From Glebionis coronaria (lineage: Eukaryota > Streptophyta > Magnoliopsida > Asterales > Asteraceae), in contig CM046876.1 of the NCBI GenBank assembly GCA_025667525.1, forward strand, positions 26,747,224 to 26,811,223: a stretch of 64,000 bases of DNA. The letters run 5' to 3'. Below, piece after piece: positions 10,106 through 22,133 of this stretch. The position numbers were made by a program, and so were the translations under genes. The stretch's first letter is position 1. Each line of letters begins with the position of its first letter. Under the pieces are notes generated by a model. It searched no databases and was not told where the DNA came from. It saw nothing but the letters and a program-made list of their open reading frames with translations.

Positions 10106-11451
10106 TCAACACTTGACCTCAAGGAAAAAGGTGAGAGTGTTTACTGTTGATGGTATAACTATTGTGGTTGGTATATGTTGACTGTCTAGAGGTATTTGAT
10201 CATCAACTTTGGGTACATTGGGAACCTGTGTGAGAGACAGTCTGCAAGGTTTGAGTTTTTTTCTCCCCCTCAAAAGTGGACGCATCCATGTCAAAGATAG
10301 TTGCAACGTTAGATTGGATGATTGATAGAGTGTTTTCTAAGGTAGCCATCGTTTTTCTCAGGCTTGGAATGATTGAGTCTCTCAAGCTTTCAGCAATTTT
10401 TATGACATTCTTTGAGTTCCTGATGTAGCCTTCAGGTACGTTGCACGGGTACGGAAACGGGAACGGGTACGGGTACCGGGAAACGGCAGCATCCTAAAAT
10501 TTAAGGTACGGGTAAGGCGGGGAAACGTTTATTTGTCTTATAATATTTTAATATACGAGAAATTGTCATAAAAAATATTACAAAACATTTAGAAAAACCA
10601 ACAAATTTTTCTCACAATCATACATGAAAAATTCTTAAACATGAGATTGTAACTTAATTAGAATTGCAGACCATACGATTGCGAGTTTATGTTTTATAAT
10701 GATATATAATCAATCAATTACTAACCTAATGAAACGATTTATCTATTAATTATATGGGTTAATTAAAAATAGAAGGGTTTTTAGTTAACTAGCCAAAGGA
10801 AACGCCATTTTTTGGACGGGAAACGTTTCCCATATACTGTTACGAGTACCACAATTTTAAAACCGTTTCCACTTTTCCCGGAGACGTTTCCCCGGCGTTT
10901 CCCCACGTTTCCTCGCGTTTTCGATCGTCATACGGCATCCCGGCGGAGTTTCCGTGCTTCCTAGGCCTTCGGGAGCCTGACTGATCCTATTTTCAGCTTC
11001 ACGATCAGTCTTGAGAGACTTTGAGATACGAGAACAAAATTAAGTCTTGATTTCACCAATAGCTGCCTGATGTAATGACTTGTAACAAGTTAGCAGTGTT
11101 GAGTAGTTCTATAAGTTGACGCAATTTTTCAGAAGCCTCGGTGTTTGATAAAACAACTTCTTCCAAATAGGTATTTAGTGCCACATTGTCTTAAATAAAT
11201 TTCACGACATGATCAACGCACTTGTTAAGCTTGGACCTGACAACAGTACGATCTTTGTTGATATCACTGATGAACTTCATTTGATTGCCAAATATCTTTA
11301 TTAGTTTCTTCTTGTTAGCAGTAGTATACTTGGTTAAGTCTTTGAGAAGCTCAGTTGCCTTTGAAGAAAGATCATTATGCGTGTCACTAACATCCCAAAC
11401 AAAGTTATCATAAAGGTGTTGGAATACATCTTTTTGTAGAGTTTGGAACAA
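10106..11451 (-). pseudogene. Unidentified gene fragment, copy 1
   Basis: Minus-strand frames at 11,191-11,451, 10,203-10,385 and 10,106-10,306 look like pieces of one alpha-helical, Lys/Asn-rich protein with heptad-like spacing (for example KATELLKDLTKYTTANKKK and KVDDQIPLDSQHIP). I do not recognise the family; it could be a retroelement or host fragment. The part at 11,158-11,760 has a close copy at 48,404-48,900. The gene is interrupted by a hAT-like MITE at 10,436-10,964 and has stops between its pieces. Confidence 0.45.
10436..10964. mobile_element. hAT-like MITE
   Basis: A 529-bp insert rich in ACGGGTACGG and CGTTTCCCC strings. Ends GTACGTTGCACGGG and CCGTGCTTCCTAG are weakly inverted. 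Flanks GCCTTCAG (10,428-10,435) and GCCTTCGG (10,965-10,972) match at 7 of 8 bases, the target-duplication length of hAT elements. No coding capacity is seen. Confidence 0.5.
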
Positions 11452-11903
11452 GATTTTGAATTACAGAAATGATGTCATCTAACTGATTAAAAGGATGTTC
11501 CTTCTCAGGCTGTTTGGAAATTGCATCAAGTGTGCCTCAAGGAGGCTTTTTAGTTGATGCCTCAAGGGAAGACGTCTTCTTTGTGGATGCCTCGTGGGAG
11601 GGCGCTGGTGACGCATCAGGGGAGGGCTTAATTGGTGAGGGTGGATCTTTGTAATTTTTTTGCTAATTTGTTTTGGTTAAAAACTTATAGATTAATATAC
11701 TCGTATCTTTTTTGGACAAATAAAACAAAGATACATGCTATAATCTAAAAGGGGAAAGAGTTACTGTCCATGATTTAACATGCGATTTATTCTTGGTAGT
11801 GCGTGGCAAAACCTAAATTTTGTTAACATGAAGAGGAGGCATATCCAGTACAGCGAAAGTTGTCACATGATAGCTCTCTAGTTGGCTAATGTTCTAAACC
11901 GCA
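11158..11903. repeat. Left part of duplicated block X (copy at 48,404-49,179)
   Basis: This segment, from CTTCCAAATAGG to TTCTAAACCGCA, is repeated at 48,404-49,179 with scattered changes and small indels. It includes the unknown fragment above, a run containing AGGGCGCTGGTGACG, and about 300 bases of AT-rich non-coding sequence ending at the Helitron 1 insertion site. Confidence 0.8.
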
Positions 11904-14900
11904 TCTATATACTAACTATAAAGGAGACATAACAAATGTTGAAACTTTGAAAATTTTCCTTTTTAGCTTCTATTGTAAGTTTCTTAATTCCAATCCTAAA
12001 CACACTTATAGAAACTGGAGGTTATATGAGGAAGTGAGCTAAAGGTTAATGATATCACCCTATGATTATTAACTGTATCCCATTCGTTTAAATTAATAAT
12101 CATCATCATCTATGATTATTATGCATTCGTTATATCTTTCTTTTTCCTGTTCCTATAGATCTTGAATGATAATTTTATTTTGTTTTGATCTTTACAGCCT
12201 CACACAAACTGTATCACACGTGATCAGTTTTTTTGAAAAACAAATTTTGGATCGCTACCCGCTCCATAATATATAAGGTAAGTTACTCTGGTTCTTTATA
12301 TTTTTGATTTTATGTTAATTTATAACTCAGATGTACTAAGGGAGTAAAGGGTGTTTGGATTATATAATAAATCAACTTGCATTAGGCCATTAGCATTAAA
12401 CTCTACACACTGACTAAGGTTTCTTCCCACTATATTCGGTCTTCATCTGAACCTCATGTTTTTATCGTATGATGTAGGCATCTATTCACGGGCAGTTATT
12501 ATTTTGATCCCGCTTATGAACTTCTGTAAGCTAAAACATGAGGTACTATATTTTAATTTGATTCACGGGTACTTTATGTTCATATCAAATGTCTTCACTT
12601 TTTTGTTCTTAAATGTAGATTTTTTTGGTGGACGATTGTTTGATATTCCTAAATTTCCAAATAGGCAAGCCCCTTGATGTTTAGCTTAGTGTGTTTCGTT
12701 ACATAAGAAGCTAATTTAAGTACATTCTTTTATGATTTTTAGATATTGTCCTTATCAGGTTCCTATATGCTATCTGAAAACTCCAATGCAATAAACCATT
12801 GAACCCGGGGTGTTAGTATATAAGGATACAGTCCTGATAATCATTTTATAGAGTTGCGGTTGACGGTAAGATGATTTCACCCTTCGTTATTCATAGGTGC
12901 CTTCCCCATACACCATACATTTTCAATTCACCACTCAATATTTTATACATCTCCATTTTTGGTCATACTTCACTTAGCTCAAAAAATTTGTTTTAACCTG
13001 ATTGTGCAAGTTCGTGGATATGTGCACATCTTTAGATAACCTTACCGAACGTGACATGTTGATTATTCATTTGAAAATCTCTATGACTATAGTATCTGAT
13101 TGAAACGATGTATGTAGATCCGATTCAATCCAGACCATGAGCCTCAACTCAGAGTAATCTTGTTGAAGTTGAGTTGAAGGTGATGGAAAAATGGTAGGTA
13201 GACAAGCGGATGCCTCAGAAGCTCTTCATGAGAATCGGTATGACTTATTAGTAATGTTGGTTATAACAATATTAATAAGAGTTTTGTATTTCTGTTACTG
13301 AACTCATGTACCCCATATGGTAAGAAATGCAAAAATTCGTCAATTGTTGTTACTGAACTCTATGTGTAGCCGTCGACACAATCTTTTGAAACCGATGCCG
13401 CCACCATATAATTAGTTTGATATATGAATCTGATTGGTTTTAAATTTTGGTGGTTTGCGTGGTGTTTTTTTGATGTTTGGATGTAAGTGGCTTTCAGGGT
13501 TAGTCGTTTTGGAGACGCTATGGTATTTTTAGTTTATTCTTCACAGTCTTGATTATATATGTCATATTTTCTAAAACGAGATTTGGCACTATGGCTTATT
13601 GGGTTTGTGTTTATGGGTGTTAGACGGTTACCGAAACGATGTGATGGTATTGATGGTGGCGAAAATGGAGGATGAACAAGAAGAAAACTGATGGTGTTTG
13701 ATGAGGTATGTTTTTTATGAAGGTTTCTTATGGTGCCTTTTTTGTTTACTTGAAAAGAAGTTACCTTATAACTTCCTAATGCGTGATGTAGGTTGTTCAT
13801 AAAGCTTCAACCTTTCATTGGAGGATATAGATATGGATATGGTATGCAAGATGGAAACCTGTGAAGTCGCCCAACTACTGAAACAATCCAGGTTAGTGTA
13901 TCTTGTAAGATGTTGTTAACACCACTCTTATATGTTCCATTCATAGAGCCGACATAAAAGGTTGGTTGGCAGGTGGGGATGGGTCAAAACAAGCTTGTGT
14001 CATGCAGTTTGGTTTTTTTGGTATGAGTCAAGTGAATTAGCGATTCGGGCTTGGTTGACTCACTGAAATTTAAAATTAGAACTTAGAACATTGTAGATAA
14101 CTCCTTTTATAGACTAATAGGTGGATTCTTGGACCAGTCCAATGAGTTCCCGGTGGAAACCGAGGCTCATTTCACACATAGTAGAAAGGGTCCCTTTTGG
14201 GATGGTCAAGGCAGCATCCACACACCCGTAAATTTCGAGTATGCAAGGCACATTCAGAATTAGATGGTGATCTTTCCAGTTGTTTTTCATTTGACCCATT
14301 GGATGGGTAAAACAGAAGCTATTTATGACAAAGGAAGATAGTAAAACCGCTTGATAGTTGTCCAAAATATAATTCAAACCTTATATATCATGTAAATAGG
14401 TTTTGATCTACTCCAAACCGACCCATTTAACCTGCACTTTGGCCTGTTACACATCACACCCAACCCTTCCATAGTGTGTGAGACATGGTGTTATGTTTTA
14501 TCTTTAATGAGTCGAATCAGTCAAACCAACCCTACCTGTTTTGATATGACCTGAAAGTACCAAATGGACATGTTACAACCAATCAATTTGACCACATGGT
14601 GGCTTGATCATGTATGAACGACTTAAGAAGTAGGAATTGTGTTGCGCTCACGAGGTTTGACAAGTTGAGGCTTGACAAGAAGGATGTTTAGCCAAAGACC
14701 ATGAGAGAAGACTGGTAGCATCTTCCCTTGAACTTGCTATTACTCAAAAACAAAAACCAGCAACGGGTTTCATTTTTCATATCGATATCAGCAATAGCTG
14801 AAGAATATGTCAAATGGTCCGGCGTGTGAAGAAAATAGTAGCAACCATTGAATGCTAAACTCCTCGTTTTAAAAGAATCTAACTAAGTTCCAGTATAGAA

Positions 14901-16114
14901 GTACGTTTCTTCCATGGGTTCGTATCATGACCTACAGTTTTCTTGGTAATAAACAACTTAGAAAGATGAAGCTGGATATATGAAGGTACATTATGACCCG
15001 AATGCATTGTGTAGGTATCATGAACGATTTCAACATGACCTAATTAAACAATATATATGTCATCGAAAGAACTATTTCTACTCTCTACATAGGATTGAAT
15101 ACTGTGATTTTCATGTATTATGAATTATGACACTATGTCATATGTTTTTTCATCTTATTATGATCATTTGTTCTCTCCAAAGACACAAAAATCAGGTAGC
15201 CTAATTTCGTTTCCTAGAATCAAGTAATTGCAAATGTACCGTTGAAACCATGGACTAAATTGGTCTTTGTGTCTCTAACTGATTAGTTTTTTAAATTTAG
15301 AATGGCATCTCTAATTGAGTAGTTATATAGTGCTCTTGACAATGCATAGTCAATGCATAGTTTCCTAACGTATATTTCCACCTACAACCCATGGTAAAAG
15401 AGTAGTAAAAAAGTGTTGTTTAGAGCAGTTGATGTAAACATTAGTTTAGTCTTTGTCATTCAGCCATGAAACTTTAGAGTATAATGAATAAATATGCATT
15501 GGTTTCCCTTCGAATGTATCTGACTGTGATTTCTTAGATCATATATCAGTTTATATAAACAAAGCCACTGTGGTAGAATTACCAAACCATTGATTCGTAT
15601 TAGAACATATAGCCATGGACTTAACACACCAACAACATATATCCACATGAAAACTATCTCCATAACAATACACCCACAAATAATAAAGCAAAAAAACTAT
15701 TCGGTATCACGAGGAAAAAAATATAAAACACGAAAGGTAAACCAATTACGCCAAGCTACCTTCGATAAGATAAATCAAGCAACCAGCAACCCATGGCTCA
15801 ATACATTCAGTTTCAGCATACAAAATAAAATGAATACGTTGAGCACAAGCCTTACGCAATTCAAATAAAATGAATAAAATCTAAATTTTTCAAAATTGAA
15901 GCCGATCAAATGGGTCAATCCTTTAATTTGCCACATATACAACTTTGAAGTATCAAGGCACTTAAATAAACAAAACTTTTATGATGATGAGCTTGGATTT
16001 ATATGATCTCGATTGGTTATGAGTTGGAAATGCTAACGTAGTCACTATAATATCATATATCGTTAATTATCGGTCGCTAGAAATTCCCGTCGATATGCGC
16101 GGGTACTCATCTAG
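11904..16114 (+). mobile_element. Helitron 1 (non-autonomous)
   Basis: The 5' end is A|TCTATATACTAACTATAAAGG and the 3' end is CCCGTCGATATGCGCGGG, a short hairpin, then TACTCATCTAG|T. Both fit Helitron rules (5' TC, 3' CTRR, A|T target). Length is 4,211 bp. No RepHel frame is seen. The interior (11,930-16,060) is AT-rich, with no gene I can identify; possible exon-like open stretches near 12,456-12,677 and 14,114-14,377 carry no recognisable domain. Flanks on both sides match those of Helitron 2. Confidence 0.75.
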
Positions 16115-17224
16115 TTTATACAATGCATGTTGAATTACACGAAACTTAAAAGAGATTAGCAAGTGAAATAAAGGAAACTAAGAATTTCATATCTTTTTCT
16201 TTATAAAGCAAAACACAAAGTAGGTACTTTTTTAAGGGATTCATTCCTTAGTAGGAAATATTTATTTTATTTATTCTTTTAAAAAGTGTAATTATTCCTT
16301 AATTTAGGAAAAAAAGATAAAAATTCGTTTCTCTATAATTAAAAAAGAAAAAATATACCCACAAGTATGGAAAAAAAATAAAAATACTTTAAAAAAGTGG
16401 ACATAATATTCTAAAGTTGGAGATAATGTTTAAGAAAAATATATGCACATGGGCCTTATAGCTATTGTTTTATATTTTAGGCCAAAACTGTAAATTAAAA
16501 AAAAATGTTCAGTAAAGCCTCTATGTTTGGCAGGGAAGATCATTACGATTTTTCATAAATCCTAACACACTCGAAAACAAACCAAGATAGATGCAAGCAT
16601 TAAATCATCAAATCTATATATACTAGCTATACAAAGAACAATGATAAAAGGTACCAATTTATTATGTTTTTTTAAATAATTATGATGATATATTATATTG
16701 AAAATTGATTACTTAATTTTGTAGTATAGTCGTATAGATGTAATACACAAAGAAACTTATTTATTGGAATTGAATATGTGAATTATGTAGTACTTTATAG
16801 GGGGAAGATCCCTCACACACCCCTATTTAACAAAGGCACCATGGATCAATCTCTACCCTTCATCTTTAAATGATCTAACGGTTGTGATTAAACCCCCTTT
16901 CTTATAACCTACCTTTTATTTATCAAAAAAAAAACTACATAACAAACACCGGGAAATGGAACCCGATCCTCACCCCCACCGGCAACCACCACAACCACCT
17001 CCACCTAACCGCCGACCACCACAACAACCTCATCCCCCACCTTTTTCCGGCGACCACCACAACAACCCTACCTTCTTCCCGCGACCACCACGATCAACCC
17101 ACGTTTTTCCGGCGACCTCCACACCAAACCACTCTTTTCCGGCGATCTCCACTCCAACCCACCTTTTTCATACATATATGAGGCTGATGCCGATGTTAAT
17201 TAAGATGCATATGTAGTTGTTGTT

Positions 17225-17410
17225 TGTAATATAGGTAAAGTACATATTATGATTTTTGATGCACACCATGTGTTTGATGAAATGACACAATGATAATCAC
17301 ATGTGATTTAGCAAGTTCTAAGTTATAAATGAGCATTTTTATTGAATTTTGGTCGATTTATGTAGTTAATAAGCTGATTACAGAAGTGGGATTTTTGTAT
17401 TTGATAAGTT
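17225..17410 (+). repeat. Left arm of long inverted repeat in the MULE
   Basis: This arm, containing GATGCACACCATGTGTTTGA and CTGATTACAGAAGTG, is the inverted counterpart of about 18,570-18,755, at roughly 75-80% identity by eye. Together the arms enclose the palindrome arrays and the SWIM fragment. Confidence 0.8.
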
Positions 17411-17415
17411 GTTGT

Positions 17416-17545
17416 GACTCATATATGAGTCACTGTGACTCATGCATGAGTCACAGTGACTCATGCATGAGTCACTTTGACTCATGCATGAGTCACAGTG
17501 ACTCATGCATGAGTCACTGTGACTCATGCATGAGTCAGTGTGCCT
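17416..17545. repeat. Palindrome array 1 (TGACTCATGCATGAGTCA)
   Basis: About six head-to-tail units with a 21-base period, each an 18-base perfect or near-perfect palindrome combining TGACTCA, CATGCATG and TGAGTCA. The frame is open through the array and reads as Cys-Asp-Ser-Cys-Met-Ser-His-like repeats, which I take as a by-product. Confidence 0.9.
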
Positions 17546-17592
17546 CATTCATGATTTATGCTCACTTATTAATTTGTTTCATGTTTATGTTC

Positions 17593-17883
17593 AAGGTTCT
17601 CCGTAATCCTGGAGATGGATCAGTTGAGTGTACGTGTAGGCATTTTATGCGTTACGGTTTTCTTTGTCGCCACATATTTTGTGTTTTGAAGAACCGTGAT
17701 ATTGAAGAGATTCCAAATAAGTACATTTTAATGCATTGGAGAAGGGATTTGATACCGCTGTCATTAAGAAGAAACACAAGCAGATACGGAGAGAAGAACG
17801 AAACAATTCAGAGACTAACAAATGAGGCTAACTTCCACATAGACGAGTGCTTGTTTTGGTTGAGTAAAGATGCAGAAAAGTAG
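17593..17883 (+). pseudogene. FAR1/MULE transposase SWIM zinc-finger fragment
   Basis: The frame encodes VECTCRHFMRYGFLCRHIFC, a CXCXnCXH SWIM signature, followed by EEIPNKYILMHWRRD, as found near the C-terminus of FAR1-related proteins and MULE transposases. The N-terminal zinc finger and the DDE catalytic core are missing, so it is a truncated remnant. It ends with a TAG at 17,881-17,883. It sits between palindrome arrays inside a MULE, so a transposase origin is more likely than a captured host gene. Confidence 0.75.
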
Positions 17884-18077
17884 GAGAATCAAATACAACA
17901 ACCACTTCAAGTGTTGAAAAAATGTGTTGAATATCTGATTTAATTTTCTGTTTTTCTTTTATAAATATGTAAAAGTGAAAACATGTCTTGAATATTTGAT
18001 TTAAATTTATGATTTCTTTTATTGAAGTGTTGAAAACATGTCTTGAATATGTGATCTGAATACTATGTATTGAATAT

Positions 18078-18192
18078 CATGAGTCGCCTGACTCATGCAT
18101 GAGTCGCCTGACTCATGCATGAGTCGCCTGACTCATGCATGAGTCGCGTCGCTTGACTCATGCATGAGTCACCTGACTCATGCATGAGTCAT
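18078..18192. repeat. Palindrome array 2
   Basis: Five or six copies of the same palindrome, joined by CGCC or ACC spacers (GAGTCGCCTGACTCATGCAT). One spacer is expanded to GCGTCGCTT. A single further copy lies at 18,309-18,326. Confidence 0.9.
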
Positions 18193-18454
18193 ATAAATTT
18201 GCAAGTATTTATGAACACTTGTACATTTGATTGTTGTCATTTTTACACTTAATACAGTTTTAAATATGTAAAAGTGTTTTTAACATTTAAAACATATTCT
18301 GAGTCATTATGACTCATGCATGAGTCATATAATTTTGCAGGTGTTTATAAATACTTGTACATTTGATTGTTGTCATTTCTACACTTAATACGTAAAAGTG
18401 TTTTTTTACAGTTAATACATATTCTGAGTCATTATAATACATATTCTGTCATTA

Positions 18455-18575
18455 TGACTCATGTGTGAGTCATACTGACTCATACATGAGTCACCTGACT
18501 CATACATGAGTCACCCGATTCATACATGAGTCACCCGACTCATACATGAGTCACCTGACTCATACATGAGTCATA
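18455..18575. repeat. Palindrome array 3
   Basis: Six copies of a variant with ACATGA at the centre (GACTCATACATGAGTC), which breaks perfect symmetry in the core. An isolated copy lies at about 18,798-18,815, outside the inverted-repeat arm. Confidence 0.88.
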
Positions 18576-18755
18576 GTCCAGTTTTGTAATAACATGTCTC
18601 ACTTCTGTAATCAGTTTCTCAACTACAAAATCGAATAAACTTTAAGAAAAATGCTCATTCATGAATAAAAACTTGCTAAATCACGTGTGATTATCATAGT
18701 GTCATTTCATCAAACACATGGTGTGCATCAACAATCATAAAATGTGCTTTATCTA
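18570..18755 (-). repeat. Right arm of long inverted repeat in the MULE
   Basis: Inverted counterpart of 17,225-17,410; it contains TCAAACACATGGTGTGCATC and CACTTCTGTAATCAG. Confidence 0.8.
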
Positions 18756-20390
18756 AAGTACTATGAATTTTATTCTGCATCTTTTTCTAACTATGGTGAC
18801 TCATACATGAGTTAGTGGTGTCAAGACAATCCAAGTGTTATAAAATTCTTCATCTTGAACCCTCTGTATATCAGTCCTAAATAATCAAGATGGTCAAGCA
18901 TTCCCTGGTAGGTGGGTTTCGTTTCACTTCGCTTTGCAATCCATAGATACTTTTCACCGTCTCTTTCAACATACCCACTCATGTGAATTCGATAAGCCTA
19001 TAATAATTAAGATATCAGAGAAGCGTGCATAGGTAGTCATAGGGTGTAGCAGAAAGAATCGAGATGTATCATATATCAAAATACCAAAAGCATAGACTCT
19101 GGTCAGAGACATGATGGACTGTTACTGTAAAAAATGGTGGTGGCTGGTGGTGATTCGTGTGTGAGATATGTGGTGGGTGGATGAGAAAGAAAAAGAAACG
19201 GTGGGGGATATAAGGGAGGAGGGTTTGTTTAATTTATTATGTTTTAATCTGAGCCCTTGGATATAAATGGGTTGGATGGTGTAGATTAGTCCATCAAGAC
19301 TTTGCAAAAAGATGGGACTTCATTGAACTTTTGGCGTACTTTATAACATGAGGTGTGTCGGCTTATTCTTTTTATAAAATTAAATCTGCTTATTAGATTT
19401 AGTTATTTTTTGTTGGATAATTTTTCAGCCCTTTTAGAGTTATAGGGTATGCAGGGGTAGCATGATTAATCAGTAATCGGCTAATCAGTAATCAATTCTT
19501 TCAATAATGATATTCTGATCATAAAGTCACCCAATTTTTTGAGAGTCGTTTTATTTAAAGGCTGTTTGGATAGCTTTTTTCAGAAGCTATTTTAACCTTC
19601 ACATGTTGTTATTAGGAGGGGATGGAGGGGGGGGGGGTCGATAACTTATTGTAGAAATAATGAACATTGACATGTTCATTCCAACCACCCAGATAATGTG
19701 TTTACTTATGTTAACCTTCACATGTTCGTTTCTTTTTCAATGATGACATGCTGATCATAAACATTGACAAATAATTATAGTAGGTTTTAGTTAATACCGA
19801 TATGAGTCATGAAATGGGATATTTATATATGTTGGATTTAATCAACAAACAGTCTCTTAGTATGTATATAATATCCATAATTTATTAACCTAAAGTATTT
19901 TATACAAGAAAAAGGATGACGGGACCAAAGACGTGTAATAACAGGGGGGAATGTGGCCTCACAGTGGACCTGTGTAATAACGTGATGTCTGAACACATGC
20001 TTGCTTCCCTTTCGCCTCGAGATGCCTATGGCACTTTTTAATTTAAATATTTTTTTTAGTGGAATGTGGCCTTATCTTATGAATTTCTTTGTTTAGTGAC
20101 AGCTGCGGAACCACATTTGGAGTCATAATCCAAGAATTTTACGAAACAGTGTTTTATGGGGGGCATGCTAATTCTGCAATGAACGTAGCGCAACAGTTTG
20201 ATTGTTTGTGGATTTCGGGTAACTCCATGCCGAACACCATTATTGCAAAAAGGGTCCCACATACGTAGGAATGCGATTCGTCCTGATTTTTCTCAGAAGG
20301 TGATTTTCTTTCATCGAAATTCCCTTGCATTTTCTTGATTTTCTTTCTGCAATTACATGCTGGATACATACTTATTTTTTGTAACAGGAA

Positions 20391-20479
20391 GATATTTGAT
20401 ACATCAGATATGTACACAATTGTTGATACCCGGTCACAAGAATGGGAAGAAGAAATGGCCGTGAAGCTAATGCGAAAAG
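20391..20479 (+). pseudogene. Exon-like fragment inside Helitron 3
   Basis: An acceptor (TTTTTGTAACAG) is followed by an open frame encoding DMYTIVDTRSQEWEEEMAVK and ending at a GTAAGC donor. I do not recognise the protein. It looks like an exon of a host gene captured by the Helitron. The rest of 19,345-20,390 and 20,480-21,480 shows nothing I can support. Confidence 0.4.
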
Positions 20480-21502
20480 TAAGCTTTTATTCTCCTGCTA
20501 GACTCGAGTCTGTTTCCCTTTTTATCATTAGGGCTAAAGAATATAAAAATTTACCAAATAATTATAGGTCAAAATTTATTTATTTTTTATTTGTTTGAGG
20601 TTGTGATTGTTTTTTTCGTCTGATGATGATACGACAAGACTATCTTTGTTTTCCAGTTTCCTTGGATTACTTTTTGGTTATATATAATAATGGCGACTAA
20701 ATGATGGGTGCTTTACGTTTCCTTGCTGAGACAGATCTTCATGAACATTTATGGATGTTTCCTACCTGTTAATAATCGGCTTTTAGATATGTCAAACTGT
20801 TATTCATCACATAGTTTTTTAATAGTTTATTATTTTGGAATTGCAATTAGTTAATTGATTTTATTTAAAGAAAGGCCATTAATTACAACTATGATTTTGC
20901 TAAAAGCTACAAAAAGACTATTTTTATCCTTTGATAGTTAATCAGTTATTTCAATAAGCTTTCTATATGATAATTTCAGTTGTGAGAGTAGGGCACTTTA
21001 AGTAGTAGACAATAACTTTGGGACAAATTGTAGAGAAAATATGGACAAACGGAGGAGTATTTATACAAACACTTCTAGCAAAGTAGTATAAAACGCAAGA
21101 TTGAAGATCACAATCAATATGGATTACAAACATCTATTATTGCACTTGGCCCAAGTGTAGTTGAACTGTTAAATCATAAATTGATCATTTATATGATCAA
21201 TTCATGACTGTCTCAACTTATACGATGTGTGCAAATATCTAGGCCTCAGCGTAGGTGATTAGACTATAGGCTTTGTAAGAACATTTTTAAGATGATCATC
21301 TTTATTCTTTGGATAATGATCATATATTATGACTGATCGGATTTTTTCGTATGTTAGGTATGTTTGTACATACTCTATTGACATAATACTAATATAGTTC
21401 CAAAATGTGAACCCAAACACTCTAGACTCTTCACTGTCTGGTTTTATTTTCATTTGAATCATGATGGTAACTGATATTGTCAATGTTGGGGAGGGGTGAA
21501 AT

Positions 21503-21706
21503 TTGCAATCCATGGAGGAGGGCCATTTTAAGAATCTACCGGAGAAGGGGAAACCCTTAAACTTAAACAGCAATCCTCATGTCGATCCACCTGATACTGT
21601 CAAAGAATATGTGCACATGAGTGGGTCGAGCTTAATAAGTGACATTGCAGTGCTTGCAAGGAGAATGGAGATATCTCCAAGTGGAACGAATATTTCGATT
21701 CTTTGA
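21503..21706 (+). pseudogene. DUF1992 (DNAJC28-type conserved domain) fragment
   Basis: The frame encodes SMEEGHFKNLPEKGKPLNLN followed by SNPHVDPPDT, which matches my recollection of the DUF1992 core (a Met-x-x-Gly-x-Phe-x-Asn-Leu-Pro-Gly-Lys-Gly-Lys-Pro-Leu-like string, then Asn-Pro-His). The second half of the frame diverges into non-domain sequence, and the N-terminal part is absent. It is probably a captured host-gene exon; DUF1992 proteins have no firmly known plant function. Confidence 0.6.
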
Positions 21707-22133
21707 AAGCTCATATTTGCAGTGTTACAATAAGGTAAATGATATTATGTATTTGCATGATTTCATTTTTTGTAAGGTGACATGACTTTGTCGTTGGTAA
21801 AAGTAGAAAAGTACGCAGGTCGACCGGAAAACATGTTATGTATAAATGTTATAAATTATAAGAAATAATAAATGGGTTAAATATGATCGAACTATATACT
21901 ATTAATTAGTTTACATTTTAATGAACATCGTCATAAGTAGATGTGATGGATGGCGTGATGAAAATCACTACGTTTTTATAGTGTCTATAGGATTAGGTAA
22001 TGGGTCAAATATTAGTACATTTTGCAGATTGTTGGATTAGGGTTCAATCTTGAGATCTGATATAGTGCTAAAACAAGCAGACACGTATGATAGTTTCTTT
22101 ATCACTTAACTTTGGTTACATGTTTTTTATATT

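Larger units (their letters stand above)
16799..19335. mobile_element. Mutator-like element (MULE) remnant with 9-bp TSD
   Basis: The element is flanked by a perfect 9-bp duplication GTACTTTAT (16,790-16,798 and 19,336-19,344), the duplication length typical of MULEs. It carries a FAR1/MULE-type SWIM zinc-finger remnant, long internal inverted-repeat arms and palindrome arrays. The outermost ends show only weak inverted similarity (GAAGATCCCTC against GAAGTCCCATC), so this may be a non-TIR or rearranged MULE. A proline/histidine-rich low-complexity frame (16,956-17,216) with repeated TTTTCCGGCGA strings is probably not a gene. Confidence 0.65.

Noticed and set aside
16956..17216. Proline/histidine-rich frame
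   Set aside because: It reflects repeated CACCACCAC and TTTTCCGGCGA strings in the MULE; no conserved domain or splice context.
17416..17545. CRISPR-like appearance of the palindrome array
   Set aside because: Units are contiguous palindromes with 3-base spacers in a plant transposon; no variable spacers of 25-40 bases and no cas genes.
19122..19307. Short minus-strand frame near the MULE end
   Set aside because: Thr/His/Ser-rich low-complexity, no domain; a neighbouring minus-strand stretch (18,850-19,110) reads like protein but has no supported gene structure.
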